Source of the DNA: Enterocloster lavalensis
Lineage (GTDB): Bacteria > Bacillota > Clostridia > Lachnospirales > Lachnospiraceae
Direction: 5' to 3'
Length of the DNA: 64,000 nt
Assembly: GCF_902364025.1 (NCBI RefSeq)
Contig: NZ_CABJCG010000002.1
Location: forward strand, 474,101 to 538,100
Shown here: positions 43,863 through 52,486 of the stretch, one piece after another
Position numbering within the stretch: the stretch's first letter is position 1
How the letters are laid out: every line of letters begins with the position of its first letter
The notes under the pieces: model-generated
What the model saw: only the letters and a program-made list of their open reading frames with translations
The model's database searches: none
Told to the model about the DNA's origin: nothing
Translations under genes and position numbers: made by a program

Positions 43863-44093
43863 ATGAGAAAAGGATTTGAACGTGTAAAACGTGCGGTAGA
43901 GTGGAATATGTGGAAGGTACGGGCAGTTCTTGCAGACCGTTCCGGTGAAAATTTCATTGATAGCGCTATAAAAATCTTGATGGCTGTGGTGATCGGCGCT
44001 TTGCTGCTGGCAGGTCTGTATGCATTATTCTCTGAAAATGTGTTACCCACTTTGTCCCGGCGCATTACCGAGATGTTCAACTATGCAGGCTGA
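43863..44093 (+). CDS. DUF6133 Flp-pilin-like protein
   Basis: 76 residues: a basic N-terminus with RSGENFIDSAIKILMAVVIG, then one long hydrophobic helix (GALLLAGLYALFSENVLP) and a short tail. The layout (charged leader, Gly then Glu/Asp residues, single helix) is that of class IVb Flp prepilins, though the consensus G/xxxxEY is not exact. AGGAGG precedes the ATG. The prepilin peptidase gene follows 390 bases later and a Tad assembly set follows that. It should be the main subunit of the element's surface filament. Confidence 0.78.
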   Translation: MRKGFERVKRAVEWNMWKVRAVLADRSGENFIDSAIKILMAVVIGALLLAGLYALFSENVLPTLSRRITEMFNYAG

Positions 44094-44134
44094 CAGAAAA
44101 CGCAGAAAGAAAAAGAAAGAAGGAGGAACTTTAT

Positions 44135-44479
44135 ATGCCTACTGTAGACGTAAGAATTACATCCATGTACCCGCCCAGCGAGGTGGGAAGTATCCGAGGG
44201 TATGCATCCGCCACCATCGACAGTTGTTTTGCAATCCGGGGAATCAAAGTGATGGACGGAGGAGAGCGGGGACTTTTTGTTTCTATGCCCAGCCGGAAGA
44301 CAACGGAAGGGTATAAGGAAGTGTGTTTCCCGGTAACGGCGGAGTTTAGGGAACAGCTTCACAATGCAGTGTTATCAGCCTACCAGCAGGCGCTGGAGCA
44401 GTCTGTGGTCCAGCAGACAGGTGCTCCCCAGACGGAAGCGCCGGAACAGGCGGGAGAACAGCCCGGCCTGCAGATGTAG
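44135..44479 (+). CDS. SpoVG family protein
   Basis: 114 residues. The SpoVG core is clear: VDVRITSMYPPSEVGSIRGY, ASATIDSCFAIRGIKVMDGG, GLFVSMPSRKTTEGYKEVCF. Chromosomal SpoVG is a site-specific DNA- and RNA-binding regulator of about 90 residues; this copy has an added Gln/Glu/Pro tail ending GEQPGLQM. AAGGAGG lies 10 bases before the ATG. Lying between the pilin and prepilin peptidase genes, it may regulate the element; that is inferred from position. Confidence 0.88.
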   Translation: MPTVDVRITSMYPPSEVGSIRGYASATIDSCFAIRGIKVMDGGERGLFVSMPSRKTTEGYKEVCFPVTAEFREQLHNAVLSAYQQALEQSVVQQTGAPQTEAPEQAGEQPGLQM

Positions 44480-44480
44480 G

Positions 44481-44876
44481 GTGCAGGGAGTTCTGTTTCT
44501 CTTTCTGCTTCTGGCCGCCTCCTTTGTGGATCTGAAGCGGCGGGAGATTCCGGACTGGGTGAGCGGAAGTATCGCTGCCCTTTCCCTTATGCACGTTCGT
44601 CCGGAGTGTCTGCTGGGGCTTATCCCGGCGCTGTTTTTCCTGGCAGCGGCAGTAAGAGGGGGAATCGGCGGCGGAGATGTGAAGCTGGCGGCAGCCTGCG
44701 GCCTTGTGCTGGGGCTGCCGGGTGCCCTGATGGGAACCATATTGGGACTTCTGCTCCAGCTTCTGTTTCATTTGGGGGCGTTGTGTGTGCTGCCGCTTTT
44801 TAGAAGGCAGGTATGGTCTGCGTATCCAATGGCTCCATTCCTGGCGATTGGATACGCTGCCGCTTATTATATTTAG
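44481..44876 (+). CDS. Prepilin peptidase (A24 family, TadV/CpaA-like)
   Basis: 131 residues from a GTG one base after the SpoVG stop. It has four to five hydrophobic helices. The first catalytic aspartate is in SFVDLKRREIPDWV and the second in the GxGD motif GGIGGGDVKLAAACGLVLG, as in A24 aspartic peptidases. It cleaves the leader of prepilins on the cytoplasmic side. It is a short form without the N-methylation domain, typical for Tad systems. Expected substrates are the DUF6133 protein and the TadE-like proteins in this cluster. Confidence 0.85.
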   Translation: MQGVLFLFLLLAASFVDLKRREIPDWVSGSIAALSLMHVRPECLLGLIPALFFLAAAVRGGIGGGDVKLAAACGLVLGLPGALMGTILGLLLQLLFHLGALCVLPLFRRQVWSAYPMAPFLAIGYAAAYYI

Positions 44877-44889
44877 GAGGAGTCGGAAA

Positions 44890-44982
44890 ATGAAGAAAAG
44901 GGTTCTTAGTTTGCTTATACTGATTGGCTGTGTGAGTGTTTTCAGTCTTCGGTTCAGAAAAAAGACAGATTATCTGCAGTGA
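44890..44982 (+). CDS. Tiny lipoprotein-like peptide, 30 aa
   Basis: MKKRVLSLLILIGCVSVFSL followed by RFRKKTDYLQ and stop. GGAGGAG lies 7 bases before the ATG. It has a signal-like basic and hydrophobic start with LIGC resembling a lipobox. It is either a real tiny membrane peptide or the truncated head of a lost lipoprotein. Confidence 0.5.
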   Translation: MKKRVLSLLILIGCVSVFSLRFRKKTDYLQ

Positions 44983-44998
44983 GATAAGGGGAATCAAT

Positions 44999-45376
44999 AT
45001 GGAAATTGAGAGAGCCAATGCATTCACCATGTATTATGAACCGTTTGAACTGGAGGGGAAACGGCTTTACGGAACCGGGTACGCCGTGGATCATGACACG
45101 GTCCCGGATGGTTTTTACTGCTACGATGTATGGGTTGATGAAACAGGAGAAGGTGAGGAGCACGTATTCGTCAGCCAATATCCTTTGAAGGAAAACATAA
45201 GCGGTGCTGTCATTTCAGACGAACCGATTGACTTTCATGGTGAAAATCAGATGTCGATGAAGGAAATTCAGTTTTTGGATGATGAGCCGCTGGTTTCTTT
45301 AGAGCGGCTTCTGGAGCAGAAGTCAGATGGTCCTGTAGCAGCCGAGACAGCTGGTTTTTGTATGGTTCAAGGATAG
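44999..45376 (+). CDS. LPD28-like ICE protein, 125 aa
   Basis: Soluble protein beginning MEIERANAFTMYYEPFELEG after AAGGGG. The text YEPFELEGKRLYGTG ... DTVPDGFYCYDVWVDETGEG ... EEHVFVSQYPLKENISGAVI matches a domain found in large polyvalent proteins of mobile elements (LPD28 type). No catalytic motif is visible. It sits between the prepilin peptidase and CpaB-like genes, so it travels with the pilus operon, although nothing in it suggests a structural part. Confidence 0.6.
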   Translation: MEIERANAFTMYYEPFELEGKRLYGTGYAVDHDTVPDGFYCYDVWVDETGEGEEHVFVSQYPLKENISGAVISDEPIDFHGENQMSMKEIQFLDDEPLVSLERLLEQKSDGPVAAETAGFCMVQG

Positions 45377-45393
45377 AGAGAAGGGAGACGGAT

Positions 45394-46257
45394 ATGAACA
45401 TTTTTAAGAACAGAACAGTGATCGGCTTGCTTTGCATTGTACTGTCCCTGGTGATCTGCTTTGCAATTACGCCGATGTTTAACCGGACGATCAGCGAGAA
45501 AACAGAGATTGTCCGGGTGACCAAAAACATCCGGATTGGGGATGAGATTACAAAGGACATGGTGAAACCGGTGGAGGTGGGTGCTTACAACCTGCCGGAA
45601 TCTGTTGTGCGAGACATAGATGAAGTGATTGGTAAGTATGCATCGGCGGATATGGCGCCGGGTGACTATATCATCCGTTCCAAGGTGGCGGAGGAACCGG
45701 CAGCGGAGAATGCATATCTTTATAACCTAAACGGGGAAAAGCAGGCCATTTCCGTCAGCGTGAAGGCCTTTGCCAATGGGTTGTCCGGAAAGCTGATCAG
45801 CGGTGACATTGTATCTGTGATTGCGCCGGATTATAGGAAGCAGGGGGCCACAATAATTCCGCCGGAGCTCCAATATGTGGAGGTTATTGCAGTAACGGCA
45901 AATAGTGGATATGACGCCAATACCGGAGAACGGGGCGATGAGGAGACGGAGAAAGAGCTTCCGGGAACTGTTACGCTTCTGGTCACGCCAGAGCAGGGAA
46001 AGGTTCTGGCGGAACTGGAGGCGGAAGGGAAGCTGCATTTATCCCTGGTGTACCGGGGGACAAAGGAAAATGCCCGGAAGTTTGTGGAGGCCCAAGAGAT
46101 TATGCTGGAAGAATTATATCCGCCAGAAAGTGAGGAAATGGAAGAGAATACGGAGAAGGAAAGCGGAACTGAAGAAACAGTAGAAGAAGCCGGTGAAGAA
46201 ACCGTACAGGGAGAGGAGACAGAGGCAACCGCAGAAAGCGAGAGCGGGGTGGAGTAA
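45394..46257 (+). CDS. CpaB/RcpC-like pilus assembly protein (SAF domain)
   Basis: 287 residues; AAGGGAG precedes the ATG. An N-terminal membrane helix (NRTVIGLLCIVLSLVICFAI) is followed by a SAF domain (VRVTKNIRIGDEITKDMVKP, APGDYIIRSKVAEEP) and the RcpC-like beta domain (AISVSVKAFANGLSGKLISG, VTLLVTPEQGKVLAELEAEG). The last ~45 residues are very acidic. CpaB/RcpC stabilises or modulates the Tad pilus and in Gram-positives probably lies at the membrane-wall interface. It is joined to the next gene without any gap. Confidence 0.85.
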   Translation: MNIFKNRTVIGLLCIVLSLVICFAITPMFNRTISEKTEIVRVTKNIRIGDEITKDMVKPVEVGAYNLPESVVRDIDEVIGKYASADMAPGDYIIRSKVAEEPAAENAYLYNLNGEKQAISVSVKAFANGLSGKLISGDIVSVIAPDYRKQGATIIPPELQYVEVIAVTANSGYDANTGERGDEETEKELPGTVTLLVTPEQGKVLAELEAEGKLHLSLVYRGTKENARKFVEAQEIMLEELYPPESEEMEENTEKESGTEETVEEAGEETVQGEETEATAESESGVE

Positions 46258-47070
46258 ATGCTGAATTTCAAAAAAGGAAGTATTTTCGACCGCTCGGCAA
46301 AGGCGCAGGAGGACTTCATGGATGAACCAAGAAATCAGGTCCTGGCGGTCTGGGGGAGCCCGGGAAGCGGTAAATCCACAGTGGCTGTGAAACTGGCGAA
46401 GTATCTGGCTGGGAAGAAGCGGAACGTGATCCTCCTGACCTGCGATATGACAGCTCCAATGCTGCCCTGTATCTGCCCGCCGGCAGATCTGGAATGTGAG
46501 CATTCTCTGGGAAGTGTGCTTGCAGCCGCCCAGGTGACCCAGTCTCTAGTCCGCCACAACCTGATTACCCATAAAAAGTATGATTACCTGACTTTGATGG
46601 GGATGCTGCGGGGAGAGAATGAATATACCTATCCGCCTTACAACGCGAAGCAGGCAACGGAGCTGATTGCGTGTCTGCGGGAAATAGCCCCTTACGTGAT
46701 CATCGACTGTGGAAGCTACATTGCCAATGATATCCTGTCAGCCATTGCGCTGATGGAGTCCGATGCGGTCCTTCGTCTGGTAAACTGCGATTTGAAGAGC
46801 ATCAGTTATCTTTCCAGTCAGCTGCCCTTGCTCAGGGATAACAAATGGGATGCGGATAAACAGTACAAGGTAGCCAGCAACATCAAGCCCAATGAGGCCA
46901 GTGAACATGTGGAGCAGGTGCTTGGAAGTGTGACGTTTAAGCTGCCTTACTGTGCGGAACTGGCGGCGCAGAGTCTGGCCGGGGATCTTCTGGCGGATTT
47001 ATCTTTGCGGGAGAGCAAAGGGTTCCGAAAGGCGATTGAGGCAATCAGCAGGGAGGTGTTTGGATGTTAG
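46258..47070 (+). CDS. CpaE/TadZ-like ParA-family ATPase
   Basis: 270 residues starting right after the cpaB stop. A Walker A motif AVWGSPGSGKSTVAVKLAKY lies at about residues 30-48, followed by a MinD-like LLTCDMTAPMLP and the Walker B-like strand PYVIIDCGSYIANDI. There is no N-terminal receiver-like domain, unlike longer CpaE. TadZ/CpaE proteins place the pilus machine in the cell. It overlaps the cpaF start by 7 bases. Confidence 0.82.
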   Translation: MLNFKKGSIFDRSAKAQEDFMDEPRNQVLAVWGSPGSGKSTVAVKLAKYLAGKKRNVILLTCDMTAPMLPCICPPADLECEHSLGSVLAAAQVTQSLVRHNLITHKKYDYLTLMGMLRGENEYTYPPYNAKQATELIACLREIAPYVIIDCGSYIANDILSAIALMESDAVLRLVNCDLKSISYLSSQLPLLRDNKWDADKQYKVASNIKPNEASEHVEQVLGSVTFKLPYCAELAAQSLAGDLLADLSLRESKGFRKAIEAISREVFGC

Positions 47071-48704
47071 GGGAAAAGCGCTCCGGGGATATATTTGGGC
47101 CGGGACCGAAGCGGGAGATTGGTGGACAGGCGGCAATGGCAGGAGAGGCCGGCAATGACCAGGAAGTAGAAGAGCAGAAATATAGCGATTCCAAGAGACA
47201 CGAAATAGAGTACGAGGACGAATCAGCACAGAGAGAAAAAAGCGAGGCTGCTGAGCCGGAAAAACAGTCTGCCCCGAGTGAAATGAAGCAAGAGGAAGCA
47301 GATGATATGGAGGAGTCAGGAGATGATAGGGAACATCTTCTTTCCGAGGTACGGGCTCCTCGCGCCCACAACCTGTTCTTTTCCCCTCAGGGAGAAGGAC
47401 GGGAATTTACGGATGTTTTAAAAGAAGTGCAGGAGTACATTTCCAGCCAATATTCCACGCTGATCATTGATCAGGGGAACGGGGATGTGAAGGAACAGAT
47501 TAAGCGTTATATCACGAAATATGTGCAGGACTACCGGATTGCAGTAAAGGGCATGGACCGTCAGGAACTGGTGGATACCATTTATACTGAGATGGCGGAG
47601 TTTTCTTTTCTCACTAAGTACGTGTTTGGGACAGGGATTGAGGAGATTGACATCAACAGCTGGCGGGATATCGAAGTCCAGTATTCCGGGGGTGTCACGA
47701 AGAAACTGACCGAGCGCTTTGAAAGTCCCCAGCATGCAATCAATGTGATCCGCCGTATGCTTCACACGTCAGGTATGGTTCTGGACAATGCCAGCCCGGC
47801 TGTACTGGGGCATCTTTCCAAGAACATCCGAATCGCAGCCATGAAGACGCCGCTGGTGGATGAGGACGTAGGCATTGCAGCCTCGATCCGTATTGTGAAT
47901 CCACAATCCATGAAGCAGAAGGATTTTATAAACGGGGGAACGGCAACCCAGCCGATGATGGATTTTTTGACCGAGTGTCTGCGGTATGGGATATCCATCT
48001 GTGTGGCAGGGGCGACAAGCTCCGGGAAGACAACACTGCTTGGATGGCTTTTGACCACCATACCGGATAACAAGCGGATTTACACCATTGAGAGCGGTTC
48101 CAGGGAGCTGGCGCTGGTGCGCGAGAAGGAGGGTGTGGTAACGAATTCCGTCATCCATACCCTGACCCGGGACAGTGAGAATGAGCGCCAGAGAGTGGAT
48201 CAGATCGCCCTGCTGGACATGGCGCTGCGGTTTAACCCTGATATTATTGTGGTGGGGGAAATGCGCGGGCCGGAGGCCAATGCGGCCCAGGAGGCGGCCA
48301 GGACTGGCGTGGCGGTGGTAACCACCATCCATTCCAACAGCTGTGAAGCCACATACCGGCGTATGGTGTCCCTGTGCAAACGGGCGGTGGATATGAGCGA
48401 TGAGACCCTCCTGTCCTATGTGACGGAGGCCTATCCAATCGTGGCATTCTGTAAGCAGCTGGAAAACCGGGAACGGCGTCTGATGGAAATCCAGGAGTGC
48501 GAAATCAGTTCGGATGGAACCAGGAGCTACCGGCCGCTGTTCCAGTACAAGATCACGGAAAACCGGGTGGAGGATGGAAAATTCATCATTGAAGGCCGCC
48601 ATGAGCAGGTGCATGCCATATCGGACGGGCTGGCAAAACGGCTGTTGGAGAACGGGATGCCAGGTGAGACGCTGAAGAAGTTGAGGGGAGGTGTGAATGT
48701 ATGA
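47064..48704 (+). CDS. cpaF: CpaF/TadA secretion ATPase
   Basis: 546 residues. The first ~110 residues are charged and probably flexible. The motor follows: YIDINSWRDIEVQY-type N-domain text (EEIDINSWRDIEVQYSGG), Walker A AGATSSGKTTLLGWLL (about 315-330), Asp box TIESGSRELALVREK, Walker B PDIIVVGEMRGPEANAAQEA and His box GVAVVTTIHSNSCEATYRRM. It belongs to the VirB11/PulE superfamily and should power assembly of the Flp-like filament at the inner face of the membrane. It overlaps tadB by 4 bases (ATGA). Confidence 0.93.
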   Translation: MLGEKRSGDIFGPGPKREIGGQAAMAGEAGNDQEVEEQKYSDSKRHEIEYEDESAQREKSEAAEPEKQSAPSEMKQEEADDMEESGDDREHLLSEVRAPRAHNLFFSPQGEGREFTDVLKEVQEYISSQYSTLIIDQGNGDVKEQIKRYITKYVQDYRIAVKGMDRQELVDTIYTEMAEFSFLTKYVFGTGIEEIDINSWRDIEVQYSGGVTKKLTERFESPQHAINVIRRMLHTSGMVLDNASPAVLGHLSKNIRIAAMKTPLVDEDVGIAASIRIVNPQSMKQKDFINGGTATQPMMDFLTECLRYGISICVAGATSSGKTTLLGWLLTTIPDNKRIYTIESGSRELALVREKEGVVTNSVIHTLTRDSENERQRVDQIALLDMALRFNPDIIVVGEMRGPEANAAQEAARTGVAVVTTIHSNSCEATYRRMVSLCKRAVDMSDETLLSYVTEAYPIVAFCKQLENRERRLMEIQECEISSDGTRSYRPLFQYKITENRVEDGKFIIEGRHEQVHAISDGLAKRLLENGMPGETLKKLRGGVNV

Positions 48705-49630
48705 CATTGATGCAGCTTTTAGCCTGCGCCGGTATGATAACCGGTGCTTTTTTAATTCTGGGCCTAAAACCGATGGAATTTACAGACGGCCTGTTTGGCT
48801 TCCTGCTGCAAAAGCCCAGAACGTTAAAGGAGGAAATCAACGAGGCTACCAGCCGGAAGAAGCCGGGGGTGTTTCGCAGGGAAATCCGGGCAGCTCAGGA
48901 GATCCTGGCCATGACGGGCCGGGAAAGCCGTTTTTCCATGGTCTGTGCAGCCAGCCTGTCCTTGTTCTGTCTCGGCGGTTCTCTGGCTATCCTGATGGGG
49001 AACTATTTTCTGGCCCCGGTCCTGGCGGTGGGCTTCCTGTTCTTTCCATTCTGGTATGTGCGGCTGACAGCTGGCCATTACAAGAAGAACGTGGCCGCGG
49101 AGCTGGAGACCGCCCTGTCCATCATTACCACAGCGTATTTGAGGAATGAGGATATCCTGACTGCGGTGGAGGAAAACCTGCACTACTTAAATCCACCGGT
49201 CCGCAACGTGTTCCAGGAGTTTTCGACCCAGGTGCGGATGGTGAATCCCGATGTGGAAGCCGGGTTGCAGGCACTGAGAGGGCGGATTGAGAACGATGTG
49301 TTCGAGGAGTGGTGCAATGCACTGTGTGACTGCCAGTATGACCGCAGCCTAAAGACCACGCTGACGCCGATTGTGAGCAAGCTGTCGGATATGCGGATCG
49401 TGAATGCGGAGCTGGAGCTGCTGGTGACGGAACCTAGGAAGGAATTTATTACCATGGTGATCCTTGTCATTGGAAATATCCCGTTAATGTATTTCTTAAA
49501 CCACAGCTGGTATGAGACGCTGATGTTTTCCTATATGGGACAGATCATCCTGGCGGGATCGGCGGCTCTTATCTTTGTCAGCATGGCATGTGTGATCCGG
49601 CTGACCAAGCCGCTGGAATACAGGAGGTGA
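48701..49630 (+). CDS. TadB-like inner-membrane platform protein (T2SS-F)
   Basis: 309 residues with helices at about 5-22, 80-120 (MVCAASLSLFCLGGSLAILM, NYFLAPVLAVGFLFFPFWY) and two at the C-terminus (ITMVILVIGNIPLMYFL, ILAGSAALIFVSMACVI). The cytosolic T2SS-F domain lies between (ELETALSIITTAYLRNEDIL, RIENDVFEEWCNALCDCQYD). TadB and TadC form the platform through which CpaF acts. ATGA overlap with cpaF indicates coupled translation. Confidence 0.85.
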   Translation: MTLMQLLACAGMITGAFLILGLKPMEFTDGLFGFLLQKPRTLKEEINEATSRKKPGVFRREIRAAQEILAMTGRESRFSMVCAASLSLFCLGGSLAILMGNYFLAPVLAVGFLFFPFWYVRLTAGHYKKNVAAELETALSIITTAYLRNEDILTAVEENLHYLNPPVRNVFQEFSTQVRMVNPDVEAGLQALRGRIENDVFEEWCNALCDCQYDRSLKTTLTPIVSKLSDMRIVNAELELLVTEPRKEFITMVILVIGNIPLMYFLNHSWYETLMFSYMGQIILAGSAALIFVSMACVIRLTKPLEYRR

Positions 49631-49635
49631 TAGGG

Positions 49636-50508
49636 ATGATTGGATTACTGGTCTGTTTTGGCGGCCTGCTGGCGGCTGGATTATTTTTCCTGGCAGCGGA
49701 TTTGCTGCGGCTGCCGTATTTAAAGACGTCAAAGGCGATGATTAACACAGGGAGAGAGAACAGAAAGGCAGCAAAGAGCCTGGAAACGTACCTTCTTTCC
49801 CTGGCGGTGAAGCTGGCGCCTTATATCCATATGGATGAGTATAAACGGGGGCGGCAGAAAAACATCCTAAAGGCCAGCGGGCTGAATATGGAGCCGGAGG
49901 TGTATCAGGCCTATGTTATTTCCAAGGCCGGGCTTGTGCTGCTGGGCGTGATTCCCTGCCTGTTGATGTTTCCGCTGCTGGCTGTGATTGTCGTGGTTCT
50001 GGCTGTGATGGTGTATTTCAAGGAGCAGGAGCGGGCAGATGAGATGTTGGCGAAAAAGAGAGGAGAGCTGGAAGGCGAGCTGCCCCGGTTTGTGTCAACC
50101 ATTGAGCAGGAATTGAAAAACAGCCGGGATGTGCTGTCCATTGTGGAGAACTATAAAAAGAACGCCGGGGAAGAATTTGCCAATGAACTGGAAATCCTGG
50201 CGGCGGATATGCGCTCCTCCAGCTACGAGGCAGCGCTCACCCGGTTTGAGGCCAGGATCAACTCCCCCATGCTCTCTGATGTGGTGCGGGGGCTGATTGG
50301 TGTGCTCCGCGGCGATGACGGGGCCATGTATTTTCAGATGCTGTCCCATGATTTCAAACAGATGGAGCTGCAGCGACTGAAAAAGGAAGCCCAGAAGATC
50401 CCGCCCAAGATCCGGGTGTTCAGCTTCCTCATGCTGGTGTGTTTTATTGTTACTTACCTGGCGATTATTGTGTTTGAGATTCTAAAGTCTATGGGGAGTA
50501 TGTTCTGA
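49636..50508 (+). CDS. TadC-like inner-membrane platform protein (T2SS-F)
   Basis: 290 residues from an ATG preceded by AGGAGGTGATAGGG. The N-terminal helix (MIGLLVCFGGLLAAGLFFLA), a pair in the middle (AGLVLLGVIPCLLMFPLLAV, IVVVLAVMVYF) and a C-terminal helix (SFLMLVCFIVTYLAIIVFEI) enclose a T2SS-F domain with LPRFVSTIEQELKNSRDVLS and ISSPMLSDVVRGLIGVLRGD-like text. It follows tadB by 5 bases. Together with TadB it should form the export platform. Confidence 0.83.
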   Translation: MIGLLVCFGGLLAAGLFFLAADLLRLPYLKTSKAMINTGRENRKAAKSLETYLLSLAVKLAPYIHMDEYKRGRQKNILKASGLNMEPEVYQAYVISKAGLVLLGVIPCLLMFPLLAVIVVVLAVMVYFKEQERADEMLAKKRGELEGELPRFVSTIEQELKNSRDVLSIVENYKKNAGEEFANELEILAADMRSSSYEAALTRFEARINSPMLSDVVRGLIGVLRGDDGAMYFQMLSHDFKQMELQRLKKEAQKIPPKIRVFSFLMLVCFIVTYLAIIVFEILKSMGSMF

Positions 50509-50524
50509 CAGGAGGAGATGAGGT

Positions 50525-51706
50525 ATGCCGTCAAAGTCGATTGAGTATAAAGGGAAACAATATGCCTCCAAGCTCGCCTTGTGCCAGGAATATGGTATCA
50601 GTACGTCCATGTTGATTAACCGAATGAAGAGTGGCTGGAGCTTGGAAGAAGCGCTAGAAACCCAAGTGGGAGAAAAAAGCACCAATGGAGTTCCGGTTGT
50701 CTTTGAAGGGATCCGCTATCCTTCCGTAAAATCATTGGCGAAGGAACTGGAACTGCCTTATTCCTCCCTGCTTCATTTTTATGAGCGGAAAAATGATATC
50801 CAGGAAGCTGTGGAATGCTGCCGTACTTTTGGCAGGCAGGAGCTGGAGTTATGGGGAAAAAGGTATGACAGCCTTGCGGATATCGCCCACCAATTTGGTT
50901 TGAGCTATTACCGTCTCCTTTCCAGGACAGAGCAGGGAGTCGGGGTGGAGGAGATAGTTAAAGAGGCGCTGGAAAAAGAGCCGGTGACCTTCCGGGGAAA
51001 AGAGTATTCACACTTTGTGGATCTCTGTGCGGCCTTTCAGGTTCAGCCGGCTAATGTTTATGAGCGTCTGAGATATGGACTCGGTCTGGAGGAAGCCCTG
51101 ACGAAGCCCATAAAAAAGATGGGGAATAAAACGCCTGTTTCTTATCGGGGAAGTAACTATGAAAGCCAGATTGCATTATGCCGTGTATATGGAATTTCTG
51201 TGGGTAGTGTGCGGGAACAGATGCGGACAAATCCACTGAGTTTTCTGGAAGTGTTTGACACCTTTGTACAGTTAAAGGAACGTGTCGGATGGGGAAAGGA
51301 ACAGATGATCAGTTATATTCCACACTGCGCTGTCAGAGGGAAAGCATATAAAACTGTAAGGGCTTTATTGCGGGAGATCGGAATAAGGCCTTCTGCGTTT
51401 TATACCTATAAGGATCGAGGCGGATTTGAAGATGTATTTGAGGCATTAAAGGCCATGCAGAAAGAAATGCGGGTGGCATATCTTGTGGACGGGGAGCCCC
51501 AGTTTTCTGTGGACATCCGTCAGAAAAAATACAGCAGAAGCCGGATGAACGAAATCATGGAGGCAAAGGTGAAGGTTCCGAGATATCCTACGCTGCAAGG
51601 GCTTGATTTTGATGCGGGGTGTTATGATACGGAGCGGATCTACTATGAGATTTTAAATAGGAAACTGCAAGAGCAGGAACCGAAATGGGAGCTTCATATG
51701 GAATGA
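50525..51706 (+). CDS. Protein of six tandem putative DNA-binding modules, 393 aa
   Basis: Six copies of a ~40-residue module follow one another at about residues 6-44, 58-98, 108-147, 154-192, 205-246 and 268-307. The pattern is xY+GKxYxSxxxLCxxYGISxxxxxxRxxxGxxLEEAL; examples are EYKGKQYASKLALCQEYGIS and TFRGKEYSHFVDLCAAFQVQ. Each has a beta-hairpin (the GK-Y turn) and a helix-turn-helix-like pair, resembling NUMOD-type or similar modular DNA-binding repeats. The last ~85 residues differ. GGAGGAG precedes the ATG. It lies inside the Tad operon, after tadC. It is soluble, with no signal. Function unknown; sequence-specific nucleic acid binding is my inference. Confidence 0.6.
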   Translation: MPSKSIEYKGKQYASKLALCQEYGISTSMLINRMKSGWSLEEALETQVGEKSTNGVPVVFEGIRYPSVKSLAKELELPYSSLLHFYERKNDIQEAVECCRTFGRQELELWGKRYDSLADIAHQFGLSYYRLLSRTEQGVGVEEIVKEALEKEPVTFRGKEYSHFVDLCAAFQVQPANVYERLRYGLGLEEALTKPIKKMGNKTPVSYRGSNYESQIALCRVYGISVGSVREQMRTNPLSFLEVFDTFVQLKERVGWGKEQMISYIPHCAVRGKAYKTVRALLREIGIRPSAFYTYKDRGGFEDVFEALKAMQKEMRVAYLVDGEPQFSVDIRQKKYSRSRMNEIMEAKVKVPRYPTLQGLDFDAGCYDTERIYYEILNRKLQEQEPKWELHME

Positions 51707-51749
51707 GAAGAAGCAAAAGAGAGAAAAGAAAAGACGGAGGCGGAAGGAC

Positions 51750-52094
51750 ATGAGCAGTGTGGAGAATTATGCAGGAACGAAAGAAAAAGAAGTCAATGGT
51801 ACGGTGCGGGAATTTTTAGAGAGGCACCCCGATGAGCCGGTGTTTATGATGACGCCAGGTGGATATGTGTATCTGGTTCCGGAGCAGGTCAGGAATCTTT
51901 TGGCGGGGCAGGCTGTCCCAGGCAGCCCGTACAGTTGGAGGGAGTGTGTCCAGATCAAGGCGGAGGAACTTCTACAGCAGATGGTGGATTCAATGAACCA
52001 TGCGGATGGCACCTGGTATGTGTTGACGCGGTCAAATGAACCGAAAGTGCTTCCTGCTAGAACCAGTGAGGAGGGGATGGTGTGTCACGTTTAA
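51750..52094 (+). CDS. ICE hypothetical protein, 114 aa
   Basis: Soluble. It begins MSSVENYAGTKEKEVNGTVR after GGAGGCGGAAGG. The centre FLERHPDEPVFMMTPGGYVY ... VRNLLAGQAVPGSPYSWREC is compact and recurs in my memory as ICE-associated but unnamed. Its end overlaps the next gene, a DUF4320 pseudopilin-like gene, by 13 bases, so it belongs to the pilus transcript. Confidence 0.6.
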   Translation: MSSVENYAGTKEKEVNGTVREFLERHPDEPVFMMTPGGYVYLVPEQVRNLLAGQAVPGSPYSWRECVQIKAEELLQQMVDSMNHADGTWYVLTRSNEPKVLPARTSEEGMVCHV

Positions 52095-52486
52095 GGAAGA
52101 TTCTTGCTGGACGAGACGGGGAAGGGTACATCGATGTGGCGGTTTTAATCCTGTGTGTGATGCTGGTACTGGCCCTTTCCGTAAAGATTCTGCCTGTTTT
52201 TATCGCAAAACAGCAGCTGGATACCTTTGCGACAGAGCTTTGCCGGGAGGCGGAGATTGCTGGCCGGATTGGGAGTGAGACGAACCGGAGGGCGGCTGTC
52301 CTAAGAGAAAAGACAGGACTTAATCCCGAGATTCATTGGTCAGCCAGTGGTCGGATTCAGCTCAATGAGGAAGTAACGGTGCAGCTGACCTGCCGCTATG
52401 ACCTGGGGCTGTTTGGAGGGCTTGGTTCCTTCCCGGTCACCCTCCGGGCTGCGGCAACCGGAAAGTCAGAGGTGTATTGGAAATGA
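52082..52486 (+). CDS. DUF4320 pseudopilin-like protein
   Basis: 134 residues from a GTG. A short basic leader with GRDGEGYIDVAVLILCVMLV is followed by a single hydrophobic helix (to about residue 45) and a beta-rich outer domain (SGRIQLNEEVTVQLTCRYDL, FPVTLRAAATGKSEVYW). The Gly-Glu-Gly-Tyr start of the helix is like prepilin cleavage sites (TadE/F type). It is likely processed by the element's prepilin peptidase and acts as a minor subunit. It shares four bases (ATGA) with the next gene. Confidence 0.78.
   Translation: MSRLRKILAGRDGEGYIDVAVLILCVMLVLALSVKILPVFIAKQQLDTFATELCREAEIAGRIGSETNRRAAVLREKTGLNPEIHWSASGRIQLNEEVTVQLTCRYDLGLFGGLGSFPVTLRAAATGKSEVYWK

Noticed and set aside
47064..50508. 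Type II secretion or competence pilus operon
   Set aside because: CpaF with TadB and TadC, a SAF-domain CpaB and TadE-like proteins fit the Tad system; no ComGC-type pilin or secretin is present.
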